Of a stretch of DNA of 64,000 bases, positions 24,287 to 34,786 are shown one piece after another; position 1 is the first letter of the stretch; each line of letters starts with the position of its first letter. The stretch is from positions 21,634,671-21,698,670 of the forward strand of contig OZ023183.1 in NCBI GenBank assembly GCA_963995505.1, written 5' to 3'. Under the pieces are notes generated by a model. It did no database searches, was not told the origin of the DNA, and saw nothing but the letters and a program-made list of their open reading frames with translations. Source of the stretch: Hypericum androsaemum (lineage: Eukaryota; Streptophyta; Magnoliopsida; Malpighiales; Hypericaceae). The translations under genes were made by a program, and so were the position numbers.

Positions 24287-24565
24287 TCAGAGAGTTTCCC
24301 GCCGTCGTCGATGAGGCACTTGAGCAGGTACACCTCCCCTAGGGAGGCGGCCACCGGTGAGGAGTAAGTACACCTCCTCCTCCGAAAGAACCAGTATCTC
24401 CTCTACCTCCCTCGCCCTTGCCTTAATCCGCTGCCTCCTCTCGTCGAGCGCCTCCCTCGCCCTCGTCGTCCGAGAGGTCCTGATGTCGGCATCCTCATCG
24501 GCGTCGTCTGCCCACTTTGGTGCCTTCCCCGGCCAATACCGTTTGATTTTGACTTTGGCCGTCAC
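24287..24565 (-). pseudogene. Captured MFAP1 (spliceosome factor) fragment
   Basis: The 92-codon frame contains KVKIKRYWPGKAPKWADDAD then EDADIRTSR and DERRQRIKARAREVEEIL. KRYWPGKAPEWADEADE is the N-terminal signature of MFAP1, a conserved spliceosome-associated protein, and the DERR..IK stretch fits its next region. The frame then runs into unrelated sequence. It lies within element B beside the kinase piece and has no start, introns or C-terminal domain, so it is a captured fragment. Confidence 0.8.
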
Positions 24566-24859
24566 CGATATGGCTTCGTCTTATATAAAATTCAGATCTG
24601 GACTGTTTGGGTCGACTGCAGTTTTACTTTTGTTTTTTTTTGTTTGGAGGTTGAAGGTTGAAGAAGGAGTAGTTTTTAATTTTTTATCAGAAGGATATAA
24701 TTGTCATTTTCAAATTATGTTGACCTGATGATATCAGCGAGGGGCCCTAGAATTTAATAAAAGTAACTAGGGGGCAAATTTTTAATTTTGAAATAGGAGG
24801 GACTAAAACAGTGATTTAAGCAAACTCCAGGGGTTGAGGACAATTTGCCTTATTTTAAA

Positions 24860-25335
24860 CACTTACCTTGTATTATTGATAATAGATACTTTAAACGCTG
24901 AGTTTTAAAAATATTCATAAAGACCCCGAGCTCTAGAAAGAGAAACGTCCACTTTAGTACCCTATAGTTTTTCCGATTCTCACTTAGGTATTCTATGGTT
25001 TAAAATTGATAGAGGTCTAATTTATTTCAATTTTTCTCCTAAAGTCCACCCAGGTGACTTACGTGGAGTGCCACGTGACTTATTTTGTCCAAGTGTCCGT
25101 CATGTGAACTAAGTAATGGCAAAGTTCAAAAATGGTCCACATTTTTGTTTATATTATTTCAAAAACCCCGTTTAAAATATCTCATTCCACGATTCTCTCT
25201 CCTCCTCTCCCACAAACCCCCTCGACCATCCATCTCCTTGACCGAGAAGGGAGAGATGGAGGGTATAGACTTTCAATTTGATAATTTTAGTTTTTTTAAA
25301 TAAACTGGGGTCTTTTTTCCATAGCTCAAAGCCTA
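24860..25335. other. Intergenic gap between two TIR elements
   Basis: AT-rich DNA with phrases such as CCCTATAGTTTTTCCG and AGACCCC that resemble degraded TIRs of related non-autonomous elements. No ends or coding content were resolved. Confidence 0.35.
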
Positions 25336-25344
25336 AAATGTATA

Positions 25345-26703
25345 GGGAAAATTATTCTCAAGTCTTTCGAATTTACTTAAATATACTTAAAAGTCCTCCC
25401 TTTTTGTAAAATACATGTCGACAACCCTCTTGTTTGATTTTATTATACTTTTGGGTTCCTAAATAAGTTTTTTTCTTTTTTGTCATTGAAATGACAAAAA
25501 TACCCTTACTACAGAAACATAAAAAAATTGATGACATCATCACTTCTTCTCCGATGATCAATAACAAATCCACCTCGCCGCCTCAACGATGGCCAAACCC
25601 AAATTAACAAATCCAAAAAGAAGATCGTCAAGAAAACAATCATTTCGTCAAGAAGAGGATCGGGTCTGAAACCCCCCGCTTCCCCTATCTCCAAATCCAA
25701 TTACACCTCCCCCTTTTGCAGACCAAGCACCATCAACAATCATCCCACAACAGCAACACACAACCCATAGGACTGCAAATCTTTACCGAGAGACCATTAA
25801 GGTTCGGCTTGGGACGGTGGAGGAACGAGTTGGTCTCGTTGTGGAGATGGTGGACGGCGGTGTACTGGACGAGACCAAGCGACTGGCTTATTTTCCAGAC
25901 TCACGGCGGTGACCTAACCTCAGGACTCACGGCGGTGACCCAACCTCAGGACTCACGACGGCTACCCAACCCCTTTCGAGTGTCCCCGAGGGCGAGTCAA
26001 CCCCCGTTGGCTCTCCCATCGGTATTCTCGCCGAGGCCGAGGTCGGTTCTCATACTCCCTCATCTGGCGGGCGACCTCCTCCTTCTCTGCGTCGAACAAG
26101 CTCGGACACGGTGGGTTCAGGTCAGTGTACAAGGCGGTGTTCCCGGGGTAGCACCACCTCCCGGCGGTGTAGAGATGGTTGACGGCGGTGTGGAGATGAT
26201 GGACCCACCTAGTCGCAGAGTGACCACATCGAAGTCTACCAAATTCGACGCCTTGAAGTTCCTTGACAAAAATGACTCGACTGCCCTCGAAGAGACGACG
26301 ACGACGGGATTAAGAGGGCGACGAGAACCATTCATTCTTGGACATCATGCTCACCGCCAAGACGAAGACCCATTCCCGACCACCGCTGTAATCGATAATG
26401 GATGAAAGGGCTTAGGGATGATTTTAATTGTTGAAGTTAAGGGATGATTTTAATTGAAATTATTTGTCTGGATTTGTCGAAGAAAGATAAAGGAGGAGAA
26501 GAGAGATGATGTCATCATTTTTTTGTTCTAGGGGTATTTTGGTCATTTCATTGACAAAAATGAAAAAAGAGAGTTGCTAACGTGCGCCAGGGACCCGAAA
26601 ATATGATAAAGGCAAACTAGAGGGACTTCGGAATGTATTTAATGAACAGGGAAGACTTTAAGTATAGTTAAGCAAACCCCAGAGACTTAAGAGTAATTTT
26701 TCC
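25345..26703. mobile_element. Mutator-like long-TIR element C with captured receptor kinase
   Basis: The ends GGGAAAATTATTCTCAAGTC (left) and, on the minus strand, GGAAAAATTACTCTTAAGTC (right) open inverted arms of about 160 bp. The flanks carry a perfect 9-bp duplication, AAATGTATA (25336-25344 and 26704-26712), typical of Mutator elements. The interior (about 25560-26400) is GC-rich and contains a receptor-like kinase piece at 26044-26151 plus other open but unrecognised coding-like sequence at about 25800-25910. No transposase was seen. This is the best preserved of the three relatives. Confidence 0.9.
26044..26151 (+). pseudogene. Captured receptor-like kinase fragment
   Basis: The plus strand reads RFSYSLIWRATSSFSASNKL followed by GHGGFRSVYKAVFPG and a stop. 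This is the juxtamembrane edge and glycine-rich ATP loop of a plant receptor-like kinase, whose usual form is GxGGFGSVYKA; here the third loop glycine is arginine. The rest of the kinase is missing. It lies in element C and is a captured exon piece rather than a gene. Confidence 0.8.
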
Positions 26704-26739
26704 AAATGTATATTATTAATTATACAGGGTACTCTTTAA

Positions 26740-27204
26740 CATTGTTTTCGAGACGGTGGTCGGACCGGTGGTCGAACCGATCGGATCGTGAATCAGAAGG
26801 ATTAGCGGGTCAAAAAACATGATCAGAACGCCAACCTTGCGAACCGGAGATTTTCTGGTTAGACCGGACGGTTGGACCAGAAAAGTGACCTAGAAAATCC
26901 CGTTCGTTAGGTTTTGGGCAAAAAAGTGAAAAACTTTATGATTTTGCCATTTTCTTTATGATTTTCAACCCTAAAATTTAAAAACTTTCCCGAAACATGT
27001 ATTTGATTCCATTTGTACATGTATTTCACTAATTTTGGAGGTGTGAGTATAATTACATTTACGACTATACATATATAATTTTTAAAAAATATTTTTTATT
27101 TTAAAAAAGGTCCGGTCCGACCGGTGGTTCAACCGGTCAGACCGGTTGACCCGGAGTTCGGACAAAAATCCGAGTTGAGCTCCGGGTCGTTTTTGAAAAC
27201 AATG
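26740..27204. mobile_element. hAT-type MITE, copy 2
   Basis: The ends are CATTGTTTTCGAGA and its near-complement TTTTTGAAAACAATG. A perfect 8-bp duplication CTCTTTAA lies at 26732-26739 and 27205-27212. The same GGTCCGACCGGT-rich subterminal blocks occur as in the copy at 13547-14012. It has no coding capacity. Confidence 0.9.
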
Positions 27205-27494
27205 CTCTTTAACCCAAAAATAAATAATGCCCCTTCTCAAAAAATAATTATTTTTTTGGTGGAATGAGAGGGGCAAAAGCCCCTATATATTAATAAAATG
27301 GCCACTTACATCCTACTTAGTGCAAGGCTCCCTCTCGGCCTCTTGTGAGGTTGCGACCGCCGGCCTTGTCAAAACCCCACCACAGGAAAACCCAGTGGGA
27401 AAAACCTATGGTGAGGAAAGAGTACCTCGGGGAGAAAGATCCCCCCTTTACGTTTGGTTTATCGCAAAATTTAGCCTTACACCGTCATTAACTA

Positions 27495-30400
27495 TTACAT
27501 ACCGTGGGAGTGCAACATCCCCAATGTCCACAACATCCGACTTCTAACAGCATCCGGTGGGGAATCCAAAACGTGGTGTCCAGGGGCTTTATCAAACCCC
27601 AAATTCGCTAAAATATTAGCACAATAGTTTGCTTCCCTGTATATGTGGACGACTCGGATTAACCAGTCCCGCTGGAGCTCCTCACGTATGCACGCAAGCA
27701 GTGGGACGGGGCTGGCCCGAGATGATTGGGGGTTATTAATGTACCCCTCGACCAGTTTGGAGTCAACCTCCAAGATCACCTTGCGAAATCCAAGTGACCA
27801 AGCCAGTTGGAGGCCTTTAAGAGCGCCCCATAATTCAGCACAAACACTAGAACATCTACCAAGATTGGTAGCAAAGCCACCCCGCCAAAAACCATTTTGA
27901 TCCCGAATAATGCCCCCTGCGGGCGTTCGCCCCGAGGAAGCCCTCATTGCCTCATCTGTGTTCAGCTTTACCCAGCCATCTCTGGGTCTCTCCCACCCGA
28001 TTAATATCTCTTGTCGCATCGGACTAGGTTGCATTAAGGTGATAATATCTTGGCTTCGATGTATCTCATTGAATCTGGCATATAACAAAAATAAAGCATT
28101 AGTGGGCCGAGCTTCACCTTCACCCCAAACACAGAAATTCCTCCATTTCCAGACATTATTTAGAACAATAATAAACAACGATAACCAGCGGTCCGAAGCA
28201 CGAAGGTTAGAGTCAATCCATGTAGGGAGGTTGAGGGTAAAGAAATTAGCAGCAGAGATTTTCTCCCTCTGTAACATGCGGCGCCAAATTGGTTGAGCTA
28301 AGCGATAATCCCGCAAGGCATGAAGTACAGTTTCCTCTGGTCCATGGTAGCAAGGGCAATCCGTGTCTAGAGCCATGTGTCGCCTCCTTCTAATGGAGTT
28401 AGTAAGCAGCCTTCCATGCCCCGCACGCCAGACAACTCGCTTTAGACGCTGCGGCCCTTTCCAACTCCATAAGTTTTTCCAGTTTCGTCTAGGCCCATTT
28501 GAGGTCTCATCCTGCAAAAGTGCATAAGCAGATTTCACAGAGAAGTGACCATCATGAGTTCTAGCCCAAATAGCTTTATCGGAGCCACCATTTTCCCTAG
28601 GGGGCGTCATTGCAGCAATATGTTCAAGGGCAGTAGGCTGTAAGAAAGGAGCAAATAGCTGCCAATTCCAACCCCCAGTAGAGTCCACGGCATCTGCTAC
28701 CTTCATCTCTAACAAATGGGAAGGGATAGGTAAAACACAGTTGTCCTCTAGATTCCCAATACTATCAACCCAGTTATCCTTCCAAAAACTAGTTAAAGCT
28801 CCGCCGCCAATAGCCCATTTTAGCCCACTCAGCATGGTAGGCCATAGAGAAACTATAGCTTTCCAAAGAGGAGAGTTGGTAGGCTTGCTACTGACTATAG
28901 GAACCACCACATCTTGCTTAACATACTTTCCCCAGAGGACCTGAGACCATAGAGGAGAACAATCTGTCAATAAATTCCAAGCGAGCTTTATAATGAACGC
29001 GAGATTTTGATCTTGCAGCTTTTTGAAGCCCAAGCCACCCTCATCCAAAGGTTTGCAAATATTATCCCAAGCAATTAAATGTGGCTTCTTTTGAGAAGAG
29101 GAGGACCCCCAAAGGAAGCTACGTTGAGCTTTTTCCACATCCTCACAAACCCCAATCGGAAGCTTGGCTGTTTGCATGGCATACGAAGGTAGGGCGCCAA
29201 GAACCGATTGAGATAAAGTAGCCCGACCAGCAAAGGATAGTTTCTCCGTACACCATCCTTGGAGTCTTGATTGGACTTTCTCAGTCACAAACGAATACGT
29301 GCTCTTGGTGACCCGATCATGTAGAAGTGGCATGCCCAGATAATTCCCAAAGTTTGAAGTAAGAGCTACACCAAGGGTGCGGGCTAGGTCCTTAGCCAAA
29401 CCGTGCGAGACGTTCTTAGACACAAATAATCTCGTCTTTGGCTTGCTAACCAATTGTCCTGAAGCTGCACAAAACTCCTCAAGGACATTAGTAATAACAG
29501 AAGCCTGAGCATGGGAAGCCTCCGCAAAAAACATGAGGTCATCTGCGAAGAAAAGATGTGATATACTAGGTCCTTGCTGAGCAATCTTGAAAGGTTTCCA
29601 TTTACCATCGTCCACCTTGGCCTGTATCATATGTTCCAATCGCTCAAGACACAACACAAACAGGTAAGGAGATAAAGGATCTCCTTGGCGAATCCCTCGT
29701 GTTGGTTGGAACTTATGGGTTGTCTCACCATTCCAGACCACCTGCATAGAAATCGTAGATACACACTTAAGTATCAAATCAACTAGATTGTGGGGGAGAT
29801 TTAAAAGTTCAAGAGTCTCCCTGATAAAGCGCCATCGTATGCGGTCATACGCCTTTGCGAGATCAACCTTGATCGCCATGCTCCCCTTCCCTGTCCGTCG
29901 CCTCCTCATGGTGTGTATTACCTCCTGAGCCACGATAATGTTGCTTGCAATATTATGGCCCGGGACGAAGCTATTTTGGTTTTGAGAAACCCACTTTGGC
30001 ATGTAGGGTTGGAGCCGCTGAGCAAGTAGCTTAGTGACCATCTTCAAGGATATATTGCAGAGACTGATAGGTCTAAATTGTGAAGGCCTTTGAGGATTAT
30101 TCTCCTTAGGTATAAGCACAATTGCAGTATCATTTGCAGTTTCTGGAGACCATATACCTGCAAAAGTTCTTCGCACGAAGGAGACCAGAGATATCTTGAC
30201 TGTATCCCAATTCCTTTGGAAGAAGATAGAATGCAGGCCATCGGGACCGGGCGCCTTTAGGGGACCCATAGAAAATAAGGTTTGTTTTACCTCCTTCTCC
30301 AGGGGACACGCAGTCAGCAGCCTCTGTTCCTCAGTTGATAATTGATAGAAGCGATTATGGGTCATCATCATCCGAATACCCCTATCCTCATCCGAATATA

Positions 30401-30806
30401 GATCAACAAAGTACTAGGTGAGAATTTGCTTGACTCCTTCTGGATCAGAAACCCAGTCCCCATCCTCATTTTTTAGAGCCTCAATGCGATTTTGTTTCCT
30501 CCGAACAAGAGTAGAGGCATGGAAGTACTTGGTGTTCCTGTCACCATTAGTTAGGAAGTCGCGCCTTGACTTTTGCTTCCATAGGACTTCTTCTTGTTCA
30601 AGGGTCAGCTCCAACTCAAGCCTTAAGGATTGCTCCAATCTGCGCAAAAAAGGGTTCGGGCCACGCTCAAGGGCCCTTTGGATACCACCAATCCTCCGAA
30701 TCAACTGGTCTTTACGTCTCAAAATATTTCCAAAGACATGGCAGTTCCAAATTTTGACGTGTTTCATAAAATCTTCACAGGCATCCGGGAGTGGGAGCTG
30801 ATCTTT
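27495..30806 (-). pseudogene. LINE reverse transcriptase and RNase H (ORF2, downstream half)
   Basis: One frame runs from the insertion point to 27495 with a single TAG at 30414. RT motifs are LKAPGPDGLHSIFF, KVDLAKAYDRIRW, GIRQGDPLSPYLFV and FFADDLMFF. A zf-RVT region (GHFSVKSAYALL, LLTNSIRRRRHM, CPCYHGPEETVLHAL) and an RNase H (VKLNTDEAM, ELWGALKGLQLAWS, VDSKLVEGYI, ANYCANILANLG) follow. The 958-codon main frame is intact, so the copy was recently functional. Confidence 0.93.
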
Positions 30807-32401
30807 TGATGAGTGTGTAAACGCTCATGTTTTGTCATATATTTCGCGCGTGTTTAGTCATATTTTGAGTCATATTTATCATGTCATGTTAAGTCTTATG
30901 ATCATTTTAGTATATTTATGTTCGGGAATGGATTTCTACCCATTGTCCTATTTTGTAGGAAATTGGGGCTCAATGAAGGTCGTTGGAGGGGTGATTTCAA
31001 GAGATCATATTGCAAGAGTCATAACTTTCTACTCGAGTATTGGATTATAACGCATAAGATACCGTTGGAAATCTTGAAGAGAGATCTACATTTTGTCTTT
31101 TATAGTCGAAGTCAAATTCGGAGCGGAAGAGGATCAAAAATGAAACATACGAAGATTCAATGAAGCTGTGCAGGCCAACTAGCGACGGGGAGTCAACTAG
31201 CGGCTGCCAGTGAAAGTGGAAGGGCTCCCCGTCGCTAGTTGACTAGCGATCGCTAGTCGGGAAGCACAGAGATTTACGAAGGGGTCGAACTGGCGGCCGC
31301 TACTCAACTAGCGATCGCTAGTTCGCCCAACGCAGCTTTAGTCCGACTTCTGATTTAGTTATAATTTCGGATCCGCTAAAGGAAATATTCAAATTTTAGC
31401 CTCCTATTTCGGCTTTAGGACTTAAGGTATATTATTTATATTATTATTTGGCTAGTTAAACTTCCAATTTAGATTAACCTCCTCTAGGTTTTCCTATTTT
31501 CGTGTTAGACTTTTGGCTATATATAGGCCTTAGTCTCTTAGGTTTTGAGGTGACTACGAGGACATTACTACTGCAATATTGAGAACAGCCTTTAGAGCTT
31601 AATAAAGGGGCAATTTCAGTTAGCACGGGGAGAGGATTGGCAAAGCTTGATCATCACGACTAAGCTTTCTCTATCTCTATCTTTATGTTAATTGCTATCA
31701 TGTTCTTCGTTAATCTATTGTGCTTTGTTAACATGCTTAGCGAGTAGTTCTCTTGTGAGTGCGATGCCCTAATTATGTGATTACTCGTCTATGTTAGCTA
31801 TGGTTTGATTATCTTTCGTAGTAGTTGTCAATTGATGATCTTAATGCTTAATCTAACTTGATCACTTAGATTATGATTTTAGTTGATAATAATGGACCGG
31901 AAGGCATTAGAATCAACAGAAGAGTCAATTGACATGTCTTAAGGTATTAATGAGGAATCTTGATACTAAGGGATAACCCGATAGGAGTTAACTTCATAAT
32001 TGAGTTTAGTTTAATTCTTGGTCTAATTAATGAGCGGAAGCATTGATTAGTAATCATGAACTACTCTAGCTTAGTTTTGTCACCCTAATGAGTGGAAGCG
32101 TTAGGGAGATGCATTAGAACACTCCGGGTACTAGTTAGAACTTCATAAAAACCATAGTCTCGACATAGATGGGTAGTCCATAAGGGTATCGTGCTCGTTT
32201 ATCTCCATTGATTTACAACTCGTCTTTTATTTGCGTTTCCGATCTAGTTTTATTTACTTTACAATCTTTATAATCTTTTAATTTTCTCGCTTCACATAAT
32301 TATTGGCATTGATTTTGTGTTCAACCCTCAGTTCGAAACCCTACTTACTCACTATACTATTTGATTGTGCATTTAATTGCTTATCAATTTTGCGTACATC
32401 A
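30807..32401 (+). repeat. 5' LTR of the gag-pro gypsy element
   Basis: Begins TGATGAGTGTG and ends GTACATCA. A TATA box, GGCTATATATAGG, lies at about 31515-31527. About 190-350 bp upstream of it is a GC-rich palindrome cluster (31165-31335) with GCGATCGC twice and GCGGCCGC once in this copy. The 3' LTR copy has GCGGCCGC twice. Confidence 0.95.
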
Positions 32402-32403
32402 AA

Positions 32404-32421
32404 TTGGCGCCGTCGACACGG
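32404..32421 (+). other. Primer-binding site of the gag-pro gypsy element
   Basis: TTGGCGCCGTCGACACGG follows the LTR end by two bases. TGGCGCCG at this position is common in plant gypsy elements, where the primer is often tRNA-Asp. The second half departs from the usual sequence. Confidence 0.7.
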
Positions 32422-32515
32422 AACTGAGATTTTAGGACATAAACTCAATAGCAATTAGTTTTGTGTGGCAAACTTGCTGATTTCGTGTGATTTCTCTTTC
32501 AGGATTCTCTAGTGC

Positions 32516-34024
32516 ATGCCAAGAACCCGGAGTGAAGGACTAGACCTTGACACAAACACTGTGCTTGAGGTTGACATCGGAGTACTCGAAAGGGTAATTA
32601 GGCGTGAGAAGAGGGACCAAGCGAGAGCAATGGCACAAAACCAGGAAGACGGAGCGCTCCAAGCTGTAGGGGACGCTCCACGAAGAAGGACGCTGTTGGA
32701 ATCATCTGTTCCTACATGGAATGGGAACCCTAATGGTCTACAACAACCACCTGTAGGCCCCCACTCTTTCCAGATTGCAGCAGCGATTGTCGGACTACTG
32801 CAAAACTCGGTCCAATTTGGCGGCTTGCCAAGCGAAGATCCTCAAGACCATCTATCTCGATTTGAAGATATCTGCAACATCATGAAATTCCAAAATATCG
32901 ATGATGATGTCTTGAAGCTGCACCTCTTTCACTTTTCTTTGAGAGATCGAGCTCGTGTTTGGTATAATAAGTTAAAAGGAGAGACGATTCAGAGTTGGAA
33001 TGATTTGGCCCATGCTTTTCTTCTGAAGTTCTTTTCAATGGCCAAGTCAGCCAAGCTCTTGCGGGACATAAATACTTTCATACAAGCTGATGGGGAAAGC
33101 ATCTATGAGGCTTGGGAGCGGTTCACTGATCTCCAAAGTTCCTTTCCTCAACATGGCATAACTCAGGAGAACCTCATGAAGATCTTTTATAATGGGTTAG
33201 ATGGCCCATCCCGTGATCATATTGATGCCTCCTCTCAAGGGGTATTCCTGAGAAAGACTGCTGATGAAGCTGCTCGCTTAATGGAAGAGATGGCTGAAGT
33301 TAATGGTATGTGGCCAAAGGAACGTACCAGGCATCCCCGTAGGGAAGCGACTCGAGGGGTACTTGAAGTGGATGCCAATATGAAGCTCGAAGCTAAAGTT
33401 GAGGCACTTACCAAAAGACTTGAAGAATTGACCAAGGGCAAGGAGAAGGCAGCTGCAGTGCAAGATACTTGTCAGCTTTGCAAAGGGGCACATCCCACAA
33501 CTGACTGTCCAATGTTGGAAGAGATCCAGGCCATTGCTGATAGAACACCACCAGGAATGGGCTACTCACAACAAGCTAATGCTCAGCCAAATTTCTCTCG
33601 ATTTGGTCAGCAAGCACACAACACCAGTGCCCAGCAAGACTCCAGGAAACCATATTTGGGCGAGCAAGTCAAAGAAATGGGTGACAAGATCGATAAATTA
33701 GTGGGGATAGTCCAGCAGTCCATCCAACAACAAAGTATAACTGTGCAGCGGTTGGATCGTTGTGAAGCACGTCAACAAGAGTTTGAGACATACCTAAAGG
33801 GGCAAGCCACGCAACTCAAGAAGATGGAGATCGAACTCGGAAATTTGGCTGCAGCAAACACTCAAAGGGAAATAGGTGCTCTACCCAGTAACACCGAGTC
33901 GAACCCGCGAGGACAGGTGATGGCCATCACAGTGAGGAGTGTGGACGAGGATGATGAACCATATATTCCTCCACCACCTTATGTCCCTCCACCTCCATTC
34001 CCGCAAAGACTCCGGAGAAAGTAA
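32516..34024 (+). CDS. Gypsy gag protein
   Basis: This 502-codon frame starts at the first ATG after the primer site. The Retrotrans_gag core lies at about residues 80-200 (FGGLPSEDPQDHLSRFEDIC, RARVWYNKLKGETIQSWNDL, FYNGLDGPSRDHIDASSQG). A coiled-coil and a cysteine-containing stretch (CQLCKGAHPTTDCPM, about 320-335) follow; this is an incomplete zinc knuckle of CX2CX3HX4C form. The C-terminus is Gln- and Pro-rich. A TAA at 34022-34024 separates it from the protease in the same frame. Gag would form the particle that packages element RNA. Confidence 0.9.
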   Translation: MPRTRSEGLDLDTNTVLEVDIGVLERVIRREKRDQARAMAQNQEDGALQAVGDAPRRRTLLESSVPTWNGNPNGLQQPPVGPHSFQIAAAIVGLLQNSVQFGGLPSEDPQDHLSRFEDICNIMKFQNIDDDVLKLHLFHFSLRDRARVWYNKLKGETIQSWNDLAHAFLLKFFSMAKSAKLLRDINTFIQADGESIYEAWERFTDLQSSFPQHGITQENLMKIFYNGLDGPSRDHIDASSQGVFLRKTADEAARLMEEMAEVNGMWPKERTRHPRREATRGVLEVDANMKLEAKVEALTKRLEELTKGKEKAAAVQDTCQLCKGAHPTTDCPMLEEIQAIADRTPPGMGYSQQANAQPNFSRFGQQAHNTSAQQDSRKPYLGEQVKEMGDKIDKLVGIVQQSIQQQSITVQRLDRCEARQQEFETYLKGQATQLKKMEIELGNLAAANTQREIGALPSNTESNPRGQVMAITVRSVDEDDEPYIPPPPYVPPPPFPQRLRRK

Positions 34025-34786
34025 CCACTTGAGAACAAATCCTCTTCAAAAGAATGTGTTGAACCAATCAAGCCAGCCATAGAGGAGGAGGTAGTTACTG
34101 AAAAGAAGGAACCACCAGTTTACATCAGTGCAAAAAAGGATTCTTATGTTCCTCCACCATCACCTCAACAAGTCAAGAAAGCAGCAGTGATCGATGAGAA
34201 GGCCCTTGAATTCATAGAGACAATGGAAGAAATTCAAAGCCATGTCTCTTTCTTGGAGATGTTAGATAAAAGGCCACAATATGCTGAGTTTTTGAAGGAG
34301 ATCATCGCGAGGAAGAAAAGGCAGAATGATGGCAAGATGACCCCTTTGGTAGAAAATGGCATACCGCCAAAACTAAAAGATCCAGGGAGTTTTACTATTC
34401 CTTGCAATATTGACGGTATTCAATTTCTGCATTGCTTATGTGATTTGGGTGCCAATGTTAACCTTATGCCTCTTACTATTTTTAGAAAACTTGGACTTGG
34501 AGGCCTCAAGCCAAAGGAGATGTACCTTCAACTAGCCGATCAATCAGTCAAGAAACCACATGGAATCGTGGAGGATGTGATAATCAAAGTCGACAAGTCT
34601 CTCGTACCTGTAGATTTTGTGGTGCTGGACTATGCTACTAATGAAAGTTACCCATTGATTCTGGGACGTCCATTCCTCAACACTTGTCATGCAATGGTGG
34701 ACGTTCATAAGGGCAAGCTACTTCTCCGTATAGGCCCAGATGAAATCGAGTTCCAAGTAGCCGATAAGCGCCTCCATCCACCATAG
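34025..34786 (+). CDS. Gypsy protease region, in frame after gag
   Basis: Open and in the same frame as gag, with the first ATG at 34187. The aspartic protease core is CDLGANVNLMPLTIFRKLGL near 34438-34497, with the plant-typical DLGA in place of DTGA/DSGA, and YPLILGRPFLNTCHAMVDV near 34648-34710. The frame ends just after the protease, where RT would normally follow. The upstream TAA may be a mutation or a programmed stop; nothing in its context settles this. Confidence 0.85.
   Translation, partial: PLENKSSSKECVEPIKPAIEEEVVTEKKEPPVYISAKKDSYVPPPSPQQVKKAAVIDEKALEFIETMEEIQSHVSFLEMLDKRPQYAEFLKEIIARKKRQNDGKMTPLVENGIPPKLKDPGSFTIPCNIDGIQFLHCLCDLGANVNLMPLTIFRKLGLGGLKPKEMYLQLADQSVKKPHGIVEDVIIKVDKSLVPVDFVVLDYATNESYPLILGRPFLNTCHAMVDVHKGKLLLRIGPDEIEFQVADKRLHPP

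Larger units (their letters stand above)
23259..24849. mobile_element. Mutator-like long-TIR element B with captured gene pieces
   Basis: The left end GGGAAAATTATGCTC and the minus-strand right end GGCAAATTGTCCTC belong to the same terminal family as elements A and C, and inner TIR blocks (TTTTATTAAATT, GACCAAAATATCC) also correspond. The 9-bp flanks TTAATCTTA and TTATTTTAA agree at six positions, so the duplication is decayed or the ends are slightly off. The interior holds a kinase fragment (about 24045-23900, minus) and an MFAP1 fragment (24565-24287, minus), with no transposase. Two unrelated gene fragments in one TIR element is the Pack-MULE pattern. Confidence 0.8.

Noticed and set aside
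31165..31335. GC-rich inverted repeats as a possible CRISPR-like or attachment structure
   Set aside because: The context is a plant LTR U3 region, the units are not regularly spaced and no associated proteins exist.
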